64,000 nt of DNA from Nakaseomyces glabratus (lineage: Eukaryota; Ascomycota; Saccharomycetes; Saccharomycetales; Saccharomycetaceae): contig NC_088961.1 of the NCBI RefSeq assembly GCF_010111755.1, positions 992,001 to 1,056,000 of the forward strand. Direction: 5' to 3'. Under the pieces are notes generated by a model. The model worked only from the letters and a program-made list of their open reading frames with translations. It was not told the origin of the DNA and searched no databases. The translations under genes were made by a program, and so were the position numbers. Within the stretch, counting starts at the first letter, position 1, and each line of letters opens with the position of its first letter. Below, piece after piece: positions 59,620-64,000 of this stretch.

Positions 59620-61775
59620 ATGAAGGTTACTAAGCAATCTGTTAAAGTTAGAGATTACACTACTGCTCTAGAGTACTTGAAGACCATTGAGAGAAAGGAT
59701 GGTCTTTCTGTCAGTGAGTTGATGGACTCTATGACTAGAGGTGGTCTAACTTACAACGATTTCCTAGTTTTGCCAGGTTATGTTTCTTTCCCATCCTCTG
59801 TTGTTCAGTTGCAAACTAAGCTAACCAAGAAGATCACATTGAACACCCCTTTTGTTTCTTCCCCAATGGACACCGTTACCGAAGCTGAAATGGCCATCTA
59901 CATGGCTCTTTTGGGTGGTATCGGTATCATCCACCACAACTGTACCCCAGAGGAACAAGCCTCTATGGTTAAGAAGGTCAAGAACTTCGAAAACGGTTTC
60001 ATCAACTTCCCAATCGTTATTGGCCCAGAAGTTACCGTCGGTGAAGTCAAGACCATGAGGGAGGATTACGGTTTCTCCGCTTTCCCAGTTACAGGTATGT
60101 TTTTTTTTTCACCACATTCAAAATTTTGTTTATGATTGTAATTTCAATCTAATCGCAAAATTCAAAGAAATAACTTAAAACTTTGGATTGTACTAACAGA
60201 TAGCATATGGCATCAATTTTTTAAAAGCCAATAATGTTTAAAAGTTTCAAAATGGTGAGATATAAGAGTTTACTGGAATACTTTTTTCTTCAATTGAAAT
60301 GATGATTAAACTTTTAATATTATAACTTTCGTTCTACTGACTGCGATCAAACGATCTTGTAGAAAACTTTTATTTGCTGATTTACAAAGAAAAGAAAAGG
60401 AAATAGAGACTCATTATCATCATCACGCTGATTTATGCATATTGATTTTAGTCTAGGTCATGCCTGCTATCTGTTTAACATATGATCCACTCTTTAAGAA
60501 AACAAAATTGAATTTGTTTTTACTAACATTAATGGTTTTTACATTATACTGTTTGATTTCTTTTCAATTGCATATGATAACTAGTCTCGCAATGCTGGCT
60601 ACTTGCTGAAAAGAATACTTTAATTGCAACAGGATAAATGTACTCCAATCATTGTTTTAGCTGAAGGTAAGGTTGGAAGCAAATTGCTAGGTATAATCAC
60701 CTCTCGTGATTTCCAATTTTTGGAAGACGATAGCATGAAGGTCAAGGACGTCATGACCACTGAATTGGTTACCGGTAAGGCTGGTATCACTCTTTCTGAA
60801 GGTAACGAGATCTTGAAGACTACCAAGAAGGGTAAGCTTTTGATCACTGACGACAACGGTAACTTGGTCTCTATGTTGTCCAGAACCGATTTGATGAAGA
60901 ACCAAAACTACCCATTGGCTTCCAAGTCTGCCACTACCAAGCAATTGCTATGTGGTGCTGCTATCGGTACTATTGATGCTGACAAGGAGAGATTGAGACT
61001 ATTGGTTGAAGCTGGTCTTGATGTTGTTATCTTGGACTCTTCTCAAGGTAACTCCATCTTCCAATTGAACATGATCAAGTGGATTAAGAAGGAATTCCCA
61101 GAACTAGAAGTTATTGCTGGTAACGTTGCTACCAGAGAGCAAGCTGCTAACTTGATTGCTGCTGGTGCTGACGGTTTGAGAATCGGTATGGGTTCCGGTT
61201 CCATCTGTATTACCCAAGAAGTTATGGCCTGTGGTAGACCTCAAGGTACCGCTGTTTACAACGTCTGTAAGTTCGCTAACGAATTCGGTGTTCCATGTAT
61301 CGCCGATGGTGGTGTTCAAAACATTGGTCACATTACCAAGGCTTTGTGTCTAGGTGCTTCCACTGTTATGATGGGTGGTATGTTGGCTGGTACCACTGAA
61401 TCCCCAGGTGACTACTTCTACAGAGACGGTAAGAGATTAAAGGTTTACAGAGGTATGGGTTCTATCGATGCCATGCAAAAGACTGGTAAGAAGGGTAATG
61501 CTTCTACTTCTCGTTACTTCTCTGAAACTGACAGTGTCTTGGTCGCTCAAGGTGTCTCTGGTGCTGTCGTTGACAAGGGTTCTATCAAGAAGTTCATTCC
61601 ATACCTATACAACGGTCTACAGCACTCTTGTCAAGACATTGGTGTTCAATCATTGGACTCTTTGAGATCTGAAGTTGACAACGGTAACGTCAGATTTGAG
61701 TTCAGAACTGCATCCGCTCAATTGGAAGGTGGTGTCCACAACTTGCACTCTTACGAAAAGCGTTTGCACAACTAA
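59620..61775 (+). CDS. IMD4: Inosine-5'-monophosphate dehydrogenase Imd4 (spliced)
   Basis: Oxidises IMP to XMP with NAD+, the committed step of GTP synthesis. The coding sequence is join(59620-60094, 60661-61775), 529 residues (S. cerevisiae Imd4 524). Splicing joins FPVT to [17 protein letters not shown] in frame. The TIM barrel is interrupted by a CBS pair (about 118-240). The catalytic Cys341 is in GSGSICITQ. The flap motif [15 protein letters not shown] and [16 protein letters not shown] follow near the end. Codons are strongly biased, as in a highly expressed gene. Intron presence, the snoRNA inside it and the SPC2/CYB2 neighbours identify it as IMD4 (YML056C) rather than the intronless IMD2/IMD3. 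Confidence 0.97.
60293..60386 (+). ncRNA. snR54: Intronic C/D-box snoRNA, snR54 homologue
   Basis: C box ATGATGA (60299-60305), D' box CTGA (60337-60340) and D box CTGA (60377-60380). The 12-nt guide AACTTTCGTTCT (60324-60335) directly before D' is complementary to 18S rRNA AGAACGAAAGTT. The fifth base upstream of D' pairs with the last A of AGAA, consistent with 2'-O-methylation of 18S A974 (yeast numbering), the known snR54 target. TTTTCTT and AAGAAAA outside the boxes can form an external stem. In S. cerevisiae snR54 also lies in the IMD4 intron. Ends are approximate. Confidence 0.9.
60521..60527 (+). other. IMD4 intron branch site (TACTAAC)
   Basis: Perfect yeast branch-point consensus downstream of the snoRNA and about 134 nt from the 3' splice site. 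Preferred over the copy at 60191-60197 because of its position. Confidence 0.75.
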
Positions 61776-62316
61776 TCGGAATAGTTTATCATTCATTTGA
61801 CTTACACTATTCTACGCTAGCCGATATGTCGTTAAGTTTATCGGTTTCTTAATATTTTATATTTAAACAATTATAAACTGCAATTGTATATTATACCTAA
61901 ATATTTTATTAACAAAGACATACATTCATGGGAAATTTTGGTTCTTGGTACGGCGGGTGGGTGAGAAAAGCACCAAGCTTTCGGTTGTTGATATTCCTAC
62001 TATTTCAATCATACTTTGCTTATTCTTGAGTTTTTTGGGTGGTTTGGTATTATATTGAGAAAAAGAGGAAATTATGAAACTCTGTCTTTACAAGCTATAA
62101 ATTGTATGAATGATTAAAATAATGAATATGCACCGATAAAAAAAACTAGTAATCGTGATGAAATGAAGAAATGAAGAGATTTGAGTTAACTAAATGCCAG
62201 TTACAATGACGACCCAAAAAACAATTAAAAAATGGAAAATAGTAACCAATAAAAGAAAGAAATTAGAAATAAAAAAATAAAATAATCCAAAAATAAATTC
62301 AATGAAGTTTACTAAA
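61776..62316. other. Convergent intergenic region IMD4 / DUF2415-like gene
   Basis: 541 bp of 3' flanking sequence, AT-rich, with no recognised feature. Confidence 0.5.
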
Positions 62317-64000
62317 TCAGCAGAAATCATAGCTTGAAAAGCTTCTCCTAGCCCATGAATTGATATTCCATCTCATGATACCATAGTCTGTGCCGATGAT
62401 CAAAGAGCTTCCGTTACGATCCTCAACCCAGTCGATACCTGAAATATTGTTTTCTTCTGTGAAATCTGTACTTGAATAATCAACTACAGTGTTATTAACG
62501 GGGTTGTATCTGCCACTAATTTCATTAATAGTGGGTTCGAATCTACCGCTGAGAGGGTACATATTTTCATTTGTATTGACGTCCTGATATGCATCATATA
62601 TATCGTCGTCGTCGAATACTGTATTACCATTTGAAGATCCAGAACTGGTATGTAGCTCTTGTTGCTGGTTGGTTTGCTGATTCTGAGCTCTTAGTAAACC
62701 ACTGTTGTTTCCTTCTTGAGGGATAGTTCGCTTAGATGATGTTGATACACGTCTGATCCTGAAAGAGTTTCTTGCATCTCTGCGCTTAGACACCCTATTA
62801 TCACTATCTGTAGATGCGGCGTAATAAGATCCCGAATTTTGGCGAGATGAGCCATATTGCGAAGAATTATAATGACTAATAATGCTCTCATTAGTTAGTT
62901 TATCAATAACTTTAGGGAAAGGTAAAATCTTGGGTTCTAAGTATTGTAATGGAATATAATTTGCAGGTGTAATCCATGGTTCCCAATTTTTCACTCCAAC
63001 TGAAGGGAAAGAATATCTTCTCCTAGCATTATTATAGGTAGACATATAGTTTGAAACTGAGCTTTGGTAGTCTGCTGCTTGTTGTTGTGTACTTTGTGTT
63101 GTATTATAAGTGTTCTGGTCCTCGGTATCCATTGGTGGTGTAACTTTATCTGGTATTAGGATTATTTGATGATTGACAAAATTTCTTGTGTCGACAACGT
63201 GAACTCTACCCTGATGCTCAGAAATGAATAATAGGTCATCCAAGCCGTAACTAAATCTGCAGACCCTGAATGCACCATTATGTGAGTGCGGTCTTGTGGA
63301 ACTTATCTCAGCTAGCGGGGAATCTAGTCTTCTAACATCATATATCAGACACACCCCGTTCTGGAACAACGTTGCAAATTGCAAGTCATTTTCAGAGAAC
63401 GAGTTGTAAAAGCCGTGGTCTCCGTTTGGAGCTTCGAATATATTATCGATGTAACCGGTGTTGTCTCCAGAAGAGTATCTGTGAATTCTTTTGATCTTGG
63501 AGTGAGAGTTACCCCATTGTGCTTGGTTGTCGTAATTTAAGGTGAACTGTTCTGATAGGTTCTCTTGTCTGTAAATGGCAAATTTGTTTGAGTCACCGGA
63601 AACAATCATAGTCTTTGAATCATGCGATAAAGCCGCATTATTCAAAGGAAACTTCAAATCAGAGAATCTTCTTACAAGCTGAACGTCTCTGTTGCTGATA
63701 TCACATTGGTACATGTGGCCGTCGTTGTTGCAAGTGTAAAGGTCATACTGGTTGTTCGATCTATCATTTAAAGTCACACAGTTGTTGATGAATTGGCCCA
63801 GTACGAAAGTCATGGAAACGTTAGTGTTTTGGTTGTACAATGATAATATACCTTTCCAAATATTTGGGTTGCTGTAATTGCTGCGATCCAAGAGCACATC
63901 TCGCCTAGCCAATTTGATAGGCTGAGCTGGAGGTGAGGAGTCTGTGGTGTTCTGTGTATTTATGTTACTCCCAGCCACAGAGGTGGCGTTTCTGTCTGTG
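62317..64000 (-). CDS. WD-repeat-like protein, probable DUF2415 family, 5' end outside window
   Basis: At least 560 residues. The frame stays open through the right edge: codons above 63978 read T-D-R-N-A-T-S, and no ATG is seen there, so the start lies outside. Residues 80-270 (counted from 63978) show propeller-like strands, e.g. DLYTCNNDGHMYQCDISNRDVQLVRRF. Next comes DDLLFISEHQGRVHVVDTRNF, whose DLL motif fits the fungal DUF2415 domain. A Ser/Asn/Gln-rich disordered region follows. The end has SGIDWVEDRNGSSLIIGTDYGIMRWNINSWARRSF, a final blade-like stretch. S. cerevisiae YLR149C (GID11) is a possible relative, but I cannot confirm it and assign no name. Confidence 0.8.
   Translation of the reverse strand, partial: TDRNATSVAGSNINTQNTTDSSPPAQPIKLARRDVLLDRSNYSNPNIWKGILSLYNQNTNVSMTFVLGQFINNCVTLNDRSNNQYDLYTCNNDGHMYQCDISNRDVQLVRRFSDLKFPLNNAALSHDSKTMIVSGDSNKFAIYRQENLSEQFTLNYDNQAQWGNSHSKIKRIHRYSSGDNTGYIDNIFEAPNGDHGFYNSFSENDLQFATLFQNGVCLIYDVRRLDSPLAEISSTRPHSHNGAFRVCRFSYGLDDLLFISEHQGRVHVVDTRNFVNHQIILIPDKVTPPMDTEDQNTYNTTQSTQQQAADYQSSVSNYMSTYNNARRRYSFPSVGVKNWEPWITPANYIPLQYLEPKILPFPKVIDKLTNESIISHYNSSQYGSSRQNSGSYYAASTDSDNRVSKRRDARNSFRIRRVSTSSKRTIPQEGNNSGLLRAQNQQTNQQQELHTSSGSSNGNTVFDDDDIYDAYQDVNTNENMYPLSGRFEPTINEISGRYNPVNNTVVDYSSTDFTEENNISGIDWVEDRNGSSLIIGTDYGIMRWNINSWARRSFSSYDFC

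Larger units (their letters stand above)
60095..60660 (+). other. IMD4 spliceosomal intron, 566 nt
   Basis: Starts GTATGT and ends TTTTAG. A TACTAAC branch site at 60521-60527 lies about 134 nt before the 3' splice site; another perfect TACTAAC lies at 60191-60197. Splicing at 60094/60661 restores the IMPDH reading frame exactly. The intron hosts a C/D snoRNA. The S. cerevisiae IMD4 intron is shorter (about 400 nt). Confidence 0.95.

Noticed and set aside
60095..60135. Reading IMD4 exon 1 through to the stop at 60135 as a short protein, and 60624-61775 as a separate gene
   Set aside because: Clear intron signals and a perfect in-frame join of the IMPDH sequence show one spliced gene.

Overview
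The window looks like nuclear DNA of a budding yeast in the family Saccharomycetaceae. Genes are compact and nearly intron-free. The one clear intron has GTATGT / TACTAAC / TTTTAG signals, the tRNA genes are yeast-like, and almost every protein can be matched to a named Saccharomyces cerevisiae gene. The order of genes around ADE2, GSY1 and IMD4 fits what I remember of chromosome K of Candida (Nakaseomyces) glabrata or a close relative. That species call is from memory and was not tested.

The window is a mosaic of blocks that sit on four S. cerevisiae chromosomes. Bases 1-5351 hold SED1-RAD55-PPH3 (S. cerevisiae chromosome IV, order YDR077W-076W-075W). Bases 6029-20615 hold LEO1-UBP2-COQ7-IAH1-RGA1-ADE2-(small ORF)-ORT1 (chromosome XV, YOR123C-YOR130C). 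Here AFI1 is absent from between ADE2 and ORT1, and a 91-codon membrane-protein ORF occupies the gap. Bases 21106-54696 hold FAB1, a YFR018C-like gene, IGD1, GCN20, UBP6, MIC19, IOC3, CMK1, GSY1, AIP5, ATG18 and ROG3 (chromosome VI, YFR009W-YFR022W). DCV1 is absent, and the block is rearranged with two identical, inverted tRNA-Gly genes exactly at the breakpoints. Bases 55853-61775 hold CYB2-SPC2-IMD4 (chromosome XIII, YML054C-056C). The last gene (62317 to the right edge) is a WD-like protein that runs off the window.

Functional themes are storage carbohydrate and stress (GSY1, IGD1, SED1, CMK1, with STRE and HSE motifs in long upstream regions), purine synthesis (ADE2, IMD4), membrane and phosphoinositide traffic (FAB1, ATG18), ubiquitin handling (UBP2, UBP6, the Rsp5 adaptor ROG3), transcription and chromatin (LEO1, IOC3), DNA repair (RAD55, PPH3) and mitochondrial function (COQ7, ORT1, MIC19, CYB2).

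RNA genes are two tRNA-Gly(GCC), one intron-containing tRNA-Tyr(GUA), and a C/D-box snoRNA inside the IMD4 intron whose guide matches the snR54 target in 18S rRNA. Recognisable promoter motifs are PAC/RRPE pairs (IMD4, GCN20, ORT1 and others), a PACE element (UBP6), STRE clusters (SED1, GSY1, CMK1) and HSE-like palindromes (CMK1). I saw no transposon, CRISPR array, virus-derived gene or novel multi-gene system. The most unusual features are the tRNA-bounded rearrangement, the small ORF at the former AFI1 site and the regulatory patterns listed as findings.
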